Source of the DNA: Armatimonadaceae bacterium
GTDB taxonomy: Bacteria; Armatimonadota; Armatimonadia; Armatimonadales; Armatimonadaceae
DNA: 43,193 nt
NCBI GenBank assembly: GCA_030446525.1
Contig: JAUJNC010000031.1
Span: 1 to 43,193 of the forward strand
Direction of reading: 5' to 3'
The notes under the pieces were generated by a model. That model made no database searches, was not told where the DNA came from, and was given only the letters and a program-made list of their open reading frames with translations. This document shows, piece by piece, positions 25,750 through 35,760 of this stretch. Made by a program: the position numbers and the translations under genes. Positions within the stretch are counted from its first letter, which is position 1; the number at the start of each line of letters is the position of its first letter.

Positions 25750-26504
25750 TCACTTTCTTGTCGTGTCGTCATGTCGGGATCCCGTCGCTCCGCCCTTCGT
25801 GGCGGCGATGACCTGGCCGCCCCTGCGGCGCGTCGCCAGGAAAGCCAGCAGCGCCAGCAGGACCAGCCCGCCCAGGACCCACGGCAGCCAGCGCCCCCAT
25901 CCGTCCCCCGCCGGCGCCTCCACCACGGGGGCGCCGGCGGAGCCTCAGCCGGGGCCGCGCTCGCGCGCCGGCGCGGCCCCGGCGGCCGGGCGCTTGCGCG
26001 CCGTACGGCGCCGGAGCACTTGCCGTCCCTTCGGCGCTCGTCGCGTCCGCTCCCGGGACCGGCGCGGAGGCGCCGCCGGCCGCGCCCGGAGCGGCACCGC
26101 CCGTGTCGATGAGGACCGCGCGCGCTGCCTCGTCCCAGCGGACCTGCCCGCCCAAGGCCTCGGAGACGAAGCGCAGGGGCAGCAGTACGGAATCGTTTGT
26201 GACGGCGGCGGGCACATCCAGCGCGACCGCCTGGCCGTTGACCGTGGCGCTGCTAGCGCCCACCGGCAAACTCGATCCGGGTCGCGCCCCGGGCGGCGGT
26301 CACCGTCCTCGTCGGCGCGTCGTACTGCACGGACGCGCCCATCTGCTCGAAAACCCCGCGCAGGGGACCAGCACGCCCTGCGCGCTGGACCGGCGGCTGG
26401 CTCTCGAACGCGACCGGGTTGTTGTCGACCGTCACCTGGACCTGCGACCACGCGGCGCCTGCCGACCAGGCCACGGCCAGCGCGATAGCTAAAACCCGCC
26501 ACAT
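25750..26504 (-). pseudogene. Secreted copper amine oxidase N-like domain protein with C-terminal anchor, frameshifted
   Basis: ATG 26504 follows AAGGAAGGAT. A signal peptide (MWRVLAIALAVAWSAGAAWS) precedes two copies of the copper-amine-oxidase N-like repeat. The first is PLRGVFEQMGASVQYDAPTR; the second is LLPLRFVSEALGGQVRWDEA. A proline/alanine-rich linker follows. The end, in another frame, is a membrane helix and basic tail: WLPWVLGGLVLLALLAFLAT, then RRRGGQVIAATKGG, with the stop at 25750-25752. At least three shifts interrupt it. This domain is a non-catalytic surface module in many Firmicutes and Armatimonadota. The protein would be held in the membrane by its C-terminus with the repeats outside. 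Confidence 0.65.
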
Positions 26505-26539
26505 AACTATATCCTTCCTTATCCTCAGGCCCGGCTCAC

Positions 26540-27038
26540 CTACGCTTCGCGTCGTCCTGCCCGGAGCACGGTCGTCCCGCCTTTGGTGGCGGCGATCACC
26601 TGACCGCCCTTCTGGCGTGTGGCGAGGAACAGCAGCAGCGCCAGCAGCACCACCGCGGCCAGGATCCAGGGGATCCATCGCTCCAGGCTGTTCTCCGTCC
26701 GGGACTCCACCTCGGTCTCCAGCGCGGGCGGCGGGGCCTCCGGCGCCGGCGTTATCGTGGTCGACGTCCCCGCGCCCGGCGCGGCCGTCCCCGCGGCGGG
26801 GGCGCCGCTGCCCCGTCGCGAGCGACGGGTCGGAGGACGCGCCCGCCCCCGCCGGCCCCGGCGGGCTCACGACGGCGCCGTCCGGGCTGGTCGTACCCGA
26901 TCCCGGCGCGGTCTGCCCCGCTCCCGGCGGGCTGCCTGCCGGGGCGCCGGGCGGGCTCTGCTGCGCGTGCGCGACGCCGGCCAGCCAGGCCACGGCCGCC
27001 ACCGCCGCCCAGCGCGCCGATTTGTGGTTGTGATTCAT
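26540..27038 (-). pseudogene. Small secreted Pro/Ala-rich protein with C-terminal membrane anchor, frameshifted
   Basis: ATG 27038 with GAAGGAT upstream starts MNHNHKSARWAAVAAVAWLA, then GVAHAQQ, a signal peptide with an AHA cleavage site. A low-complexity proline/glycine/alanine stretch follows. After one shift near 26815 the C-terminus reads RWIPWILAAVVLLALLLFLA, then TRQKGGQVIAATKGG, ending at 26540. This anchor is nearly the same as that of the next gene, suggesting that the two derive from a common unit or are sorted together. No enzymatic domain is seen. The 205 bases before it, up to the divergent uvsE gene, should carry the two promoters; none is clear. Confidence 0.55.
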
Positions 27039-27243
27039 GGATGTAATCCTTCTCTTGCCAGTTTTTCTACCTGATATCTCGCAAAGGTGATACCGCACGA
27101 GCAACTTTATTAAACTGGCAGAGCCGGCCGTACCCCGGCCGCGGGTGGGCAAAGCGCCGGCGCTGGGTACAACTACAGCGGCGGCGCATCCTGCCGCAGA
27201 ACCGTTATGCAGCAAGACCAGACAAACGATTCAGAGGCAGAAG

Positions 27244-28283
27244 ATGTTCGCCCGCCCCGGCTCGGAGTTCGCGGTGAAGGTGCTGGGACGGCCGGACCTG
27301 AAAAGCAACGACACGCGCCGCTGGCAAAGTGAGCCGCACCTGAGCGTATCGCTCGGCTACCTGCGGGAGATCTTCGCCTACCTCGCCGAACAGGACATCA
27401 CGATGTACCGGATGTCCTCCGACCTGGCGCCTTACGTGACCCACCCGGACATGCCGCAGTTCCACGGCCAGATCCGGCAGTGCGCGCGCGATCTGGGCGA
27501 GCTGGGGGCGCAGGCGCGGGCGCAGGGACTGCGCCTGTCGTTCCACCCGTCCCAGTTCGTGGGTTTTGAACAGCCCCGATCCCGCCCTCGTGGAGAAAAG
27601 CGTGCGCGACCCGTGGCCCAGGCCGAGATGCTCGACGGCATGGGGCTGGGACCGGAGGCCGTTCTGGTGATCCACGTCGGCGGCGCCTATGGCGACCACC
27701 GGTCCGGCTGCGAGCGCTGGGCGCAGACGTACCACCGGCTGCCCGAGCCCGTGCGCCGCCGCCTCGTCCTGGAGAACGACGACATCCGCTACAGCGCCGC
27801 CGACGTCCTGGATATCCACGAGCAGACCCGCGTGCCGCTCATCTTCGACTACCAGCATTTTTGGTGCAACAATCCGGAGGGGCTGGATCTGCGCCCCACC
27901 CTGGAGCGGTTCGTCCGGTCGTGGCCCGCGGGCGTGCGCCCCAAGATCCACTTCTCGTCGCCGCACACGGGGATGCGCGAGATACGGCGCAAAAACAGGC
28001 AGACGGGGAAGCCGGAGACCGTGCTGCTGCCGCCGGTCTGGACCGGCCACGCCGACTTCCTGAACCCGTTCGAGTTCATCACCTTCCTGCGCACGGCGGG
28101 GCCTTCACTTCGACGTCATGCTCGAAGCCAAAAGCAAGGACCTGGCGCTGCTGCGCATACGGCGGGACCTCAGCCGCTACGCGCCCGACGTCGCGGCGCG
28201 CTTCGGGCTCGCCGCCGACCCCTCGACCCGCGCGACGAAGACATCGTCGAGGAGCTGGAGGACGCGGCGGCGGGGAGGCATAA
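27244..28283 (+). pseudogene. uvsE: UV damage endonuclease UvsE/UVDE, frameshifted
   Basis: This is a TIM-barrel DNA repair enzyme that nicks 5' of UV photoproducts. Recognisable parts are EFAVKVLGRPDLKSNDTRRW, HLSVSLGYLREIFAYL, MYRMSSDLAPYVTHP, LRLSFHPSQFV, VLVIHVGGAYGDH, RLVLENDD, PLIFDYQHFWCNNPEG, KIHFSSPHTGMREI and, after a shift near 28105, FDVMLEAKSKDLALLRIRRD. The metal-binding residues of the family (H in FHPSQ, E in VLENDD, D in FDYQH, H in KIHFSS, E in MLEAK) are all present. Two shifts lie near 27560 and 27620, around LNSPDPALVEKSVRD. The exact start (ATG 27244) and end (28283) are uncertain. Repaired, it would be close to the usual ~310-340 residues. Confidence 0.8.
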
Positions 28284-28348
28284 GGACGCGGGGCGCACAA
28301 GGACCCGCGCGGCGAGGTATAATAAGGCGTCCCCGAGGAGACCGCGTT

Positions 28349-29739
28349 ATGAGAGCCTGCAGACCCCCGAACGAAGAAGAACGGCTTGCCGCCCTGCATC
28401 GCTATGACATCCTCGACACGCCGATGGAAGAGGCGTTCGACGACATCACGCGTCTGGCCGCGCGCATCTGCGAGGCGCCCATCGCCGTCATCAACCTCGT
28501 CGACCGCGACCGGCAGTTCTTCAAGTCCGAGATCGGCCTGGGCGTGCGGGAAACGCCCCTGGACGTCTCCCTCTGCGCCCACGCCATTTTGCAGCCGGGC
28601 CTGTTCATCGTGCCCGACACCCACAAAGATGAACGGTTCGCGGGCAACCCCCTCGTGACCGGCGCCCCGTACCTGCGCTTCTATGCGGGCGCGCTCCTGG
28701 AAACCCCCGACGGCCACGCCCTGGGAACGCTGTGCGTCCTGGATTATACCCCGCGCGACCTCAGCGGCGGGCAGAAAGACGCCCTCGCGGCGCTCGCCCG
28801 GCAGGTGATGACGCAGATGGAGCTGCGGCGCCTATACGCGCGCGAGAAGCGCATCGCCGAGACGCTGCAGCGCTCGATGCTGATAAAGCCGCAGGCGGCT
28901 GCCTTCGCCGGTCTGGAGGTGGAACCCGTTTATGAGGCGGCCTGGGACGAGGCACAGGTCGGCGGCGACTTCTTCGACGCATTCGCGCTGCCCGACGGGA
29001 AGGTGGCCCTTGTCGTGGGCGACGTGTCCGGCAAAGGGCTCGTGGCGGCGGCGCACACCGCCAAGGTGAAGTTCGCGCTGCGCGTCTATCTGCGCGAGTC
29101 GCCTTCCCCCTCGGAGGCGCTTTCCCGGCTCAACGAGTATCTCCAGGACACGCAGGACCTAGACGGGGCGGACCGGGACACCTTCGTCGCGCTCGCCCTG
29201 GCGATCGTGGACCAGGCGAGCGGCGCGGCGGCGCTTTCCTGGCGGGAACGGAACCGCCGCTCACGCGCGCGCGCGAGCGGCAGGGTGGATGTGGCGGATC
29301 CGGGCGGCTACCCCTGGGCATCGAGCGGAACGCCGCGTACCCGACCCAGGCGCTCCGCCTGGACGCGGGCGACATCCTCCTCCTGCTGACCGATGGCATC
29401 ACCGAAGCGCGGCGCGACGAGGAGTTCCTGGGTTATGAAGGCGTCGAGCGCATCGTGCGCCAGGCGGCGTCGCTCCCGTCGCTCGGGGAGATCGCCGAAG
29501 CCATCCTCGATGGGGTGCGTGCCTTTGCCGACGGCTCGCTTCAGGACGACGCGTGCCTCCTGCTTGCCCGCCTGCCGCGGGAAGGAACGGCCCGAGGTCA
29601 CATACCGGTATGCGCCGCCGAGGAGCTACCGGCGGCGGGCGAGCAGGAGGCACGCGTCGTCGATCAGCGTCCCGCCCGAGAACTCGCGCGCCCCTTGCAG
29701 GATCGCCTCGCCGATCGCCTGGAGGGACGGGCGCCCTAG
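28349..29739 (+). pseudogene. GAF domain SpoIIE-type protein phosphatase, one frameshift
   Basis: ATG 28349 has GAGGAG at 28335-28340 and TATAAT at 28318-28323 as a likely -10 box. Residues ~1-165 form a GAF sensor domain (RLAALHRYDILDTPMEEAFD, IAVINLVDRDRQFFKSEIGL). Residues ~165-430 form a PPM/SpoIIE Ser/Thr phosphatase with VGGDFFDAFALPDGKVALVV and GDVSGKGLVAAAHTAKVKFA, whose aspartates bind the metals. A shift near 29238 moves the rest (LAGTEPPLTRARERQGG, LLLLTDGITEARRDEEFLGY, LQDDACLLLARL) into another frame. Such proteins usually control anti-sigma-factor antagonists. No anti-sigma or antagonist gene is adjacent. The 3' end overlaps the tail of the convergent paralogue by 114 bases. Confidence 0.8.
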
Positions 29740-31351
29740 CGACGCCTGCGCGAGCCGGCGCATCCCTTCGTGTCCCAGGAACTCGTGCTTGCTGCGGCGC
29801 GCCTCCGTGATCCCATCAGTCGCCATCAGGATCAGGTCGCCCGGCAGCAGGCCCAGGGTCGCGGTGTCGTACGTCTCGTCCGGGTCGACGCACAGCGGCA
29901 TGCCCCGGCCTGCACGGTCTGGGCGCTCCCGTCGGCCCCGCAGGACGAGCGGCGGCTCGGCGCCCGCCGCCGAGAAGTGCGTCTCGCCGCTCGCCACGTC
30001 CACCACGGCGAGCGACACGACGACGAAGGTGCCGCTGCTGCGGCTGTCCAGGCGCAGCGTCTCGAAGAGCAGGCTGATTGAGCCGCGCCAGGGTCCGGGC
30101 CGGGTAGGGGTATTCGCGCAGGAAGGCGCGCAGGGCGTACTTGACCTCGACCGTCCGCGCCGCCGCGGCGAGCCCCTTGCCGGAGGCGTCGCCCACGACC
30201 AGGGCGACCTTGTCGTCGGACAGCGCGAACACGTCGAAGAAGTCGCCGCCGACCGTCGCCTCCTCCAGGGCCACCTCGTGGAGCGCGTCGGTTTCCAGGC
30301 CGGGGAAGGTGAGATCCGGTTTCTGAAGCAGGAGGGAGCGCTGCAGCGTCTCGGCGATGCGGCGCTCCCGCTCGTAGGCGGCGGCTATCTGCCCCTCCAG
30401 GCGCCGCCGCTCGGTGACGTCCTCGCCGATGCTCGTCGCCCAGCGGACGTTCCCCTCGGCGTCGTGCAGGAGGACGTTGCTCCAGGAGATCAGGCGGCGC
30501 TCGCCACGTCGCGTCACGATCTCGTCCTCCTGGTGCGCCCAGATCCGCCGCTGCGCGATGTTGAGCCGGAACGCCCTGCGGACCTCCTCGCGCTGCTCCG
30601 CGGGCAAGAACCGGTCGAACCAGTTCTGCCCCAGTACCTCTTCCCGTTCCCAGCCGGTGAGCCGCAGCAGGAAATCGTTGCAGAAGGTGACGTCGCCCTC
30701 GCTGTCCAGGATCACGGCCACCAGCTTGCACCGTTTCCAGCACCTCGCGGAAGCGGCGCTCCGACGCGCGCAGCGCCGCGTCGCGCCGCGCGCCCTGCAC
30801 CGCCGCCGCCGCCGCTTCGCAGAACGGCAGCAGCGCCTCGACATCCTCGGCGGCGAGGGGCGGCCCGAAAGCAGGTTGTCCACCGAGAGGATGCCCACGG
30901 TCTCGCCGCCCGAACGCAGCGGGAGGCGCGCCGTGGGGACGACGGTGCGGCCCTGCCATCCGGGCGGCACCCTGTCCGGGCTGTCCCCGTCGCGGGTAAG
31001 GAGGTAGGGGACGCGCTCCGCACGGGCAGACCCGCCTCGGCGGGGCTGATGACCCACCTGCGCTCGTGGACGGCGCTCCCGTCGCGCGCTGGTGCCCCAG
31101 ACGCCGCGCACCTGGCGCACGCCGGCGCTCTCTTCCACCAGCAGGACGCCCGCCCGGTCGAAGCCGCCGGCCTCGACGGCGGCGTCGCGGACCAGGCGCA
31201 GAATGTCGTCCAGACCCAGACCCAGATTCACGGCGGCGATGATGTCATGCAGACGGCGCTGCCGCTCCTGAGCGAGCAACAGCCGCTCCCCGGGCGATGC
31301 CGCCCCGGGAGGCGTCGGCATCGCCCCCACAGGATCGGGATGGATGGACAT
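29626..31351 (-). pseudogene. GAF-PAS-SpoIIE protein phosphatase, frameshifted
   Basis: From ATG 31351 (MSIHPDPVGAMPTPPG) a GAF domain spans ~residues 30-190 (QRRLHDIIAAVNLGLGLDDI, VGILSVDNLLSGRP). A PAS domain follows (VAVILDSEGDVTFCNDFLLR, LTGWEREEVLGQNWFDRFLP), then a SpoIIE phosphatase (TVGGDFFDVFALSDDKVALV, VGDASGKGLAAAARTVEVKY, LMATDGITEARRSKHEFLGH, LIDDACLLLARRR). Shifts lie near 31110, 30860, 30735 and 30080. Its phosphatase domain is paralogous to the convergent gene, but its sensor module is different. It would answer a separate signal, with the same kind of output on phosphorylated anti-sigma antagonists. The overlap with the neighbour's tail may be real or caused by a missed stop. 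Confidence 0.78.
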
Positions 31352-31415
31352 GGCTACGGCTTGTCGCCCCGCGCGGAAGCAGCGGGCAGCTTGAGAAAGA
31401 AGCGCGGTGACGTGC

Positions 31416-32018
31416 TCAGTGTTCTACTTCGGCCGGCACCGTTCCTTCCTGTTTCCTGCGTACAGCAGAGATTTCTAAACCGATCGGTACATTCCTTTTC
31501 GGAGCGGAGGGCAACCATATACGGGCGGAGCCCCGCTCCGCCCTCCCCGGTGCCGGCGCCTCTGAGGTCGCCGGGCGCGGCTCGACCTTGCCGCCGCGCC
31601 CCTCGACCAGGTTCTGGATCGATGCCAACGCGGTCTGGAGCCCCTCGTGAATCGTCTGGTTGCGGTCCCCGGTCTGCTCGTCCATGCGCTGGGCCAGGTC
31701 GGGGCGCGGGGCGAACGACAGGTGGACCGTGACCTCGGACGTCTCGCCGCGGTCCTGCACCTCAAGCCACCCGGAGTAGTTGTTCTCGCCGTCGGAGCCC
31801 CACTCCATGCGGTGCTCGATCGTGTTAACGCGGAAGTGGCCGTCCGAATCGTACGGGTGGCCACCCGCCACGCCCCGGACGCGCACGCGCTCGCCCCCCT
31901 GGGCCTCGGCGTGGTGCGTGGTCGGGAGATACTTCGGGAGGTTGGAGATGTCCGAGACGAAACCAAACACCTCGTCCGCCCGCGCCCGGACGGTCAGGGA
32001 ATGCTCGTACTCAGCCAT
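31416..32018 (-). CDS. SRPBCC (START/polyketide-cyclase-like) family protein
   Basis: This is a 200-residue protein with an SRPBCC helix-grip fold. It starts MAEYEHSLTVRARADEVFGF with VSDISNLPKYLPTTHH, a typical first strand and helix. GGHPYDSDGHFRVN and MEWGSDGENNYSGWLEVQDR form later strands, and NQTIHEGLQTALASIQNLVE is the long C-terminal helix. After ~residue 155 the sequence is proline-rich and of low complexity, longer than usual, so the natural end may be nearer 150 residues. ATG 32018 has AAGGA well placed. Members bind hydrophobic ligands; no ligand can be predicted. It is probably cytoplasmic. Confidence 0.82.
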   Translation of the reverse strand: MAEYEHSLTVRARADEVFGFVSDISNLPKYLPTTHHAEAQGGERVRVRGVAGGHPYDSDGHFRVNTIEHRMEWGSDGENNYSGWLEVQDRGETSEVTVHLSFAPRPDLAQRMDEQTGDRNQTIHEGLQTALASIQNLVEGRGGKVEPRPATSEAPAPGRAERGSARIWLPSAPKRNVPIGLEISAVRRKQEGTVPAEVEH

Positions 32019-32115
32019 GGTGCGTTCCTTCCTAGCGGTGACGCGGCGCCGCGTTTGATTTTGGGGGCGGCGCACAGTGCTTGTTCCCGGCGGGTCGGCC
32101 GCGCAAACCTGCCGG

Positions 32116-32964
32116 TCAGCGCCGTCCCTCACGCTCCGGGCCGCCCGGGAGCCGGGCCTGGGCGACGGCCGCGCGCAGGGCCCGCATCTCCTCGCGCAAT
32201 GCGGCCACGTCGGCCAGCAGCCGCTCTTCCCGCCGCGCCTCGGCCTCCTGGTCCTGCGCCTGGGCGTCCTGGCCCACGAAAAGGCTGGACAGCGTCGCCG
32301 TGACGTATCCGAAGACGCTGAAGGCGAAGAGCGCCAGGAGCCAGGCAAGGAGGCGCCCTTCCGCGGTCCGGGGCCAGTACTCCGAGCCCAGGGTGGTCAG
32401 GAGCATCGCGGTCCACCAGAGCGCCTCGCCGTAGCTCGCCAGGCCCTGCCCCTGGGGGCGCTCCGGGCGCTCGAGGGCGTACATCCCCGCCGCGCCGAGG
32501 ACCAGCACGAGGGCGTTGATCAGCACCACATAGGCCAGGCCGCGCCGCGCGGCGAACGTGCGGGCCACCCGCAGGCCGCGGTTCAGGGTGGAGACGACGC
32601 GCAGCAGCCGCAGCCCGCGCACCGCGCGGGCCGCCCGGAGCACGCGCACCAGGCGGGCGACGCGCAGCAGGCGGAGCGCGGGCGCGAACAGCGCCAGGGC
32701 GGTCAGCCAGTTCTTGCGCAGGTACTCGCCCTTGCGCGGCGCGATGACGAGCTCCAGCAGGAAGTGGAACACGAAGGCCGCCCAGATGCCCTGGCTCAGG
32801 ACCTCAAGGAAGCGGCTCTGGTAGCCCGCGAGGTCCACGACCACCAGGACGAGCCAGGCCAGCGAGAGCGCGATCATCGGCCCGTCCAGCAGGTCGCTCA
32901 CCTGTTCGAGCAGCTCCTGCCGCTGCGTTCGCGCCGCGCCCGAAGGATCGTCCGGTTCGTGCAT
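32116..32964 (-). CDS. Voltage-gated-type ion channel with non-canonical filter
   Basis: This 282-residue protein has six membrane helices. S1 is near residues 28-48 (MIALSLAWLVLVVVDLAGY) and S2 near 60-80. An arginine-rich S4 follows (LRVARLVRVLRAARAVRGLR). S5 is LAYVVLINALVLVLGAAGMY, then comes a pore loop and S6. The filter reads TTLGSEYWP, where classical potassium channels have TVGYGD. A charged coiled coil (EEMRALRAAVAQARL) at the C-terminus may drive tetramer formation. The length and order fit the Ion_trans superfamily. Probably a K+ or less selective cation channel. The start is 32964 or, three codons earlier, 32973. No regulator is adjacent. Confidence 0.85.
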   Translation of the reverse strand: MHEPDDPSGAARTQRQELLEQVSDLLDGPMIALSLAWLVLVVVDLAGYQSRFLEVLSQGIWAAFVFHFLLELVIAPRKGEYLRKNWLTALALFAPALRLLRVARLVRVLRAARAVRGLRLLRVVSTLNRGLRVARTFAARRGLAYVVLINALVLVLGAAGMYALERPERPQGQGLASYGEALWWTAMLLTTLGSEYWPRTAEGRLLAWLLALFAFSVFGYVTATLSSLFVGQDAQAQDQEAEARREERLLADVAALREEMRALRAAVAQARLPGGPEREGRR

Positions 32965-33102
32965 GGTCCCCATCCCGGTTGTCCATTCCCGGCGGCGGGC
33001 CGCCCGAAACCGCGGTCTTCCCGCCCACAAGGAATTCGCGCGGGGGAGGGAGAACTACGTCACGGGAACAGGCACGCGGGTCCGCACCCATCAATCTCAC
33101 CG

Positions 33103-34296
33103 ATGTCCACACCGTCACAGCCAGGCAAAACCGCCCGCCTGCGGGAGACCGCCCTGCTTTTTTTGAAGCTGGGAGTGATCGGCTTCGGCGGCCCCCCGGT
33201 CCACATCGCCCTGATGGAGGACGAGGTCGTCGTCCGGCGTCGGTGGCTGCCAAGGGAGCAGTTCCTCGACCTGGTAGGGGCCACCAACCTGATCCCCGGG
33301 CCCAACTCCACCGAGATCGCCATCCACGTGGGGTACCTGCGGGCCGGCCTGGGGGGGCTGGCGGTCGCCGGGGCCTGCTTCATCCTCCCCGCCGTGCTCA
33401 TCACGGCGGCCCTGGCGTGGGCGTACGTGCGCTTCGGCGCCCTGCCACAGGTCGCGGCCCTGCTGTACGGGATCAAGCCGGCCGTCCTCGCACTGATCTT
33501 CGTGGCCGTCTGGCGGCTGGGGAAGACGGCGGTCAAGGGCGCACGCCTGGCGCTGCTCGGCCTGGCCGTATTCGCGGCGTCGCTGCTGGGGGCGAGCGAG
33601 GTCCTCGTTTTGCTCTTCGGGGGTGTCCTGGGCACGCTCTGGCTGCGGCCGCCCGGCAAGGCCGGGCCCGCGGCCCCACACGGGGCCGGGATCACGCTCC
33701 TGGGCGCCCTCGCGGGCGGGCTCGCGAAAGCGGCGCAGGCGGCGGGCGGCGCCGCCATCGCCGACACCGCCCTGTTGTGGAAGCTCGGCCTGTTCTTCCT
33801 CAAGGTCGGCGCCATCCTGTACGGCGGCGGGTTCGTGCTCCTCGCGTTTTTGGAGGGGGGGCTGGTGGATACCCACGGCTGGCTGACGCGGCGGCAGCTC
33901 CTGGACGCCATCGCCGTGGGGCAGTTCACGCCCGGGCCGGTGCTTTCGACCGCCACGTTCGTCGGCTACCTGATCGCCGGCGCGCCGGGGGCGCTGGTCG
34001 CCACGGCGGCCATCTTCCTGCCCTCGTTCCTCTTCGTCGCCGTTCTGGGCCCCCTGCTGCCGCGCCTGCGCCGCTCCCCCTGGGCGGCGGCGTTCCTCGA
34101 CGCGGTGAACGTCATCTCGGTCGCGCTCATGGCGTCTGTCGGGGTGAAACTGGGCCAGGAGGCCCTGACCGCCTGGCCCGCGGCGGCGATCGCGCTCGCC
34201 GCCGCCCTGCTCCATCTGCGCACCCGCCTCAATCCCGCCTGGCTGATCATGGGCGGCGCCCTGCTGGGCTGGCTGCTGTCCCCCTGGACGCGGTGA
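33103..34296 (+). CDS. chrA: Chromate transporter family protein
   Basis: This is a 397-residue membrane protein of the CHR family in the long, two-domain form. Each half has the signature. The first is GFGGPPVHIALMEDEVV with LVGATNLIPGPNSTEIAIHV and GY; the second is GGGFVLLAFLEGGLVDTHGW with DAIAVGQFTPGPVLSTATFV and GY. About ten hydrophobic helices are visible. ChrA exports chromate, probably driven by proton motive force, although many family members are annotated on similarity alone and may move other oxyanions. ATG 33103 is chosen because the family homology begins right after it; no clear ribosome site is seen. Its last ~50 bases overlap the convergent gene's tail. The frame is intact. 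Confidence 0.9.
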   Translation: MSTPSQPGKTARLRETALLFLKLGVIGFGGPPVHIALMEDEVVVRRRWLPREQFLDLVGATNLIPGPNSTEIAIHVGYLRAGLGGLAVAGACFILPAVLITAALAWAYVRFGALPQVAALLYGIKPAVLALIFVAVWRLGKTAVKGARLALLGLAVFAASLLGASEVLVLLFGGVLGTLWLRPPGKAGPAAPHGAGITLLGALAGGLAKAAQAAGGAAIADTALLWKLGLFFLKVGAILYGGGFVLLAFLEGGLVDTHGWLTRRQLLDAIAVGQFTPGPVLSTATFVGYLIAGAPGALVATAAIFLPSFLFVAVLGPLLPRLRRSPWAAAFLDAVNVISVALMASVGVKLGQEALTAWPAAAIALAAALLHLRTRLNPAWLIMGGALLGWLLSPWTR

Positions 34297-35731
34297 CGGC
34301 AGCAGGATTGTTGCCCGGCGCGCGTGACCACGACGGCTGGCGCGCGCCGGCGATCTGCCGCACCGTGCGGCCCGTCGCGGCCTCGGCGATCCGCAGCACG
34401 TAGTCGTCGTCCTTCGGCTCCCAGGGGCGCTCGGTCCGCCGGGCCCTTTCCAGGACCGCCGCCACGTCGTAATAGACGACGGAGAGGGCGACGTGGCGCC
34501 CGTCGGGCGAGCAGCAGGCGCCGTCGGTCAGGTTGGTGTGATTTTTGTGCTTCGGGTCGGTGCGCGGAGTTCGCGGGCCTGCTGGGTGAGCAGATCCACC
34601 ACCCAGGCGGATCGCGGGTTGTCGATCGCGCTGCTGTGCTCCGAGAAGACGAACAGCAGCCGCCCCCCGTCCGGCGAGACCGCGCACTGTTCCGGGACGC
34701 GCCCGAAGAACGTGCCCAGTTTGGAGAGCACGGACAGCTTTCCCCCGTTTCCGCGTCGGCGGCGAAGAGGCAGAAGCGGGTGTTGCCCGGCGGCCCCCAT
34801 GCCCAGGCCGGCGTTGGCGGCGAAGAAGAGGGTCTTGCCATCCGGCGCTACGGCTCGGCGGGCCGATCTGCCAGTTCTCGGTTTTGCGCCACAAGGCCGG
34901 GTCAGCGCCCCTCAGGGCGCGGACCTTATCCGGGCGCTTCGCGTTGTCCAGTGCGGCAAACAGCGGCTGAGGGCTTCGCTGCGGAGAAGAGCGTCCGCTG
35001 TTTGCCCGTCCCCGGCCAGAGCACCTTGACCGCATCGTCCGTCGCGAAGGCGGCCACGCGGCCGTCGCGCGAGGCGCTGTGGAGGCCGGAGGGGCCGACG
35101 GGCCCCCGGCGCTGGAAACGTCCGGTGGCCGGGTCGTACGCGCCGTGGAGGTCCCGGGCGCTCAAGAATGCCGTTTTGCCGTCCGCCGTCCAGATCACCT
35201 GCGGGACATGGCCTTTGTCGAGCGGCGGGGGCAGCGGGCGGGCTTCACGGTAGGGCGGGCGGCTGACGAAGCCGCGGGCGCCCGCCGGGTTCGCGCCCCC
35301 GGGCGCGACGAAGTAGAGGGCGGTGCCGTCCCCGGGCGACAGCGATACCTGCCAGGCGCCTTCCGCGGCAGGCGGGTGGCAGGGCCGCCCGCCGCCGGGG
35401 CGACGTAGGCCGCGTCCCCTTTACGGTAGGCGATCTGACCGGCCGGCGCCGCGTCAATGTGGCCGTTCAGGGCTGCGGCGTGCAAAACCGTTCCGCCGGC
35501 CTTGTGCTCGGACAGGAGCGTGTTGGCGTAGGCCCCTTTGTCCAGCAGCGCGCGGGCGTCGTTGATGTCGTTTTCGGCAACGGCCTTCGCCAGCAGGCTG
35601 TCGAGGCTCTGCTGCACGGTGGGCGATAGCACGGGTGGTTGCTGGGCGGTGGCCGCGGCGGGAAGGCCGAACAAACCGGACGCCGCCATCGCGGTCAGAC
35701 CGAGCAATGTCAACGTGCGAGTCGTTTTCAT
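34247..35731 (-). pseudogene. Secreted ankyrin/beta-propeller (TolB-like) protein, frameshifted
   Basis: ATG 35731 (AAAGGAC upstream) starts a signal peptide, MKTTRTLTLLGLTAMAASGL, with cleavage near ATAQQ. An ankyrin-like segment follows (INDARALLDKGAYANTLLSE, GTVLHAAALNGHID). Then come several PD40/WD40-like blades in shifting frames: QIAYRKGDAAYVAPAAGG, VSLSPGDGTALYFVAPGG, VIWTADGKTAFLSARDLHGA, RVAAFATDDAVKVLWPGTGK, CCSPDGRHVALSVVYYD. Such propellers bind other proteins or peptides in the periplasm. At least four shifts break the frame. It is the last gene of the minus-strand secreted-protein cluster (29 bases after the preceding stop) and overlaps the chrA 3' end tail to tail. Confidence 0.6.
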
Positions 35732-35760
35732 GGTTTTTGTCCTTTGTTAGGGAGCGCCGG

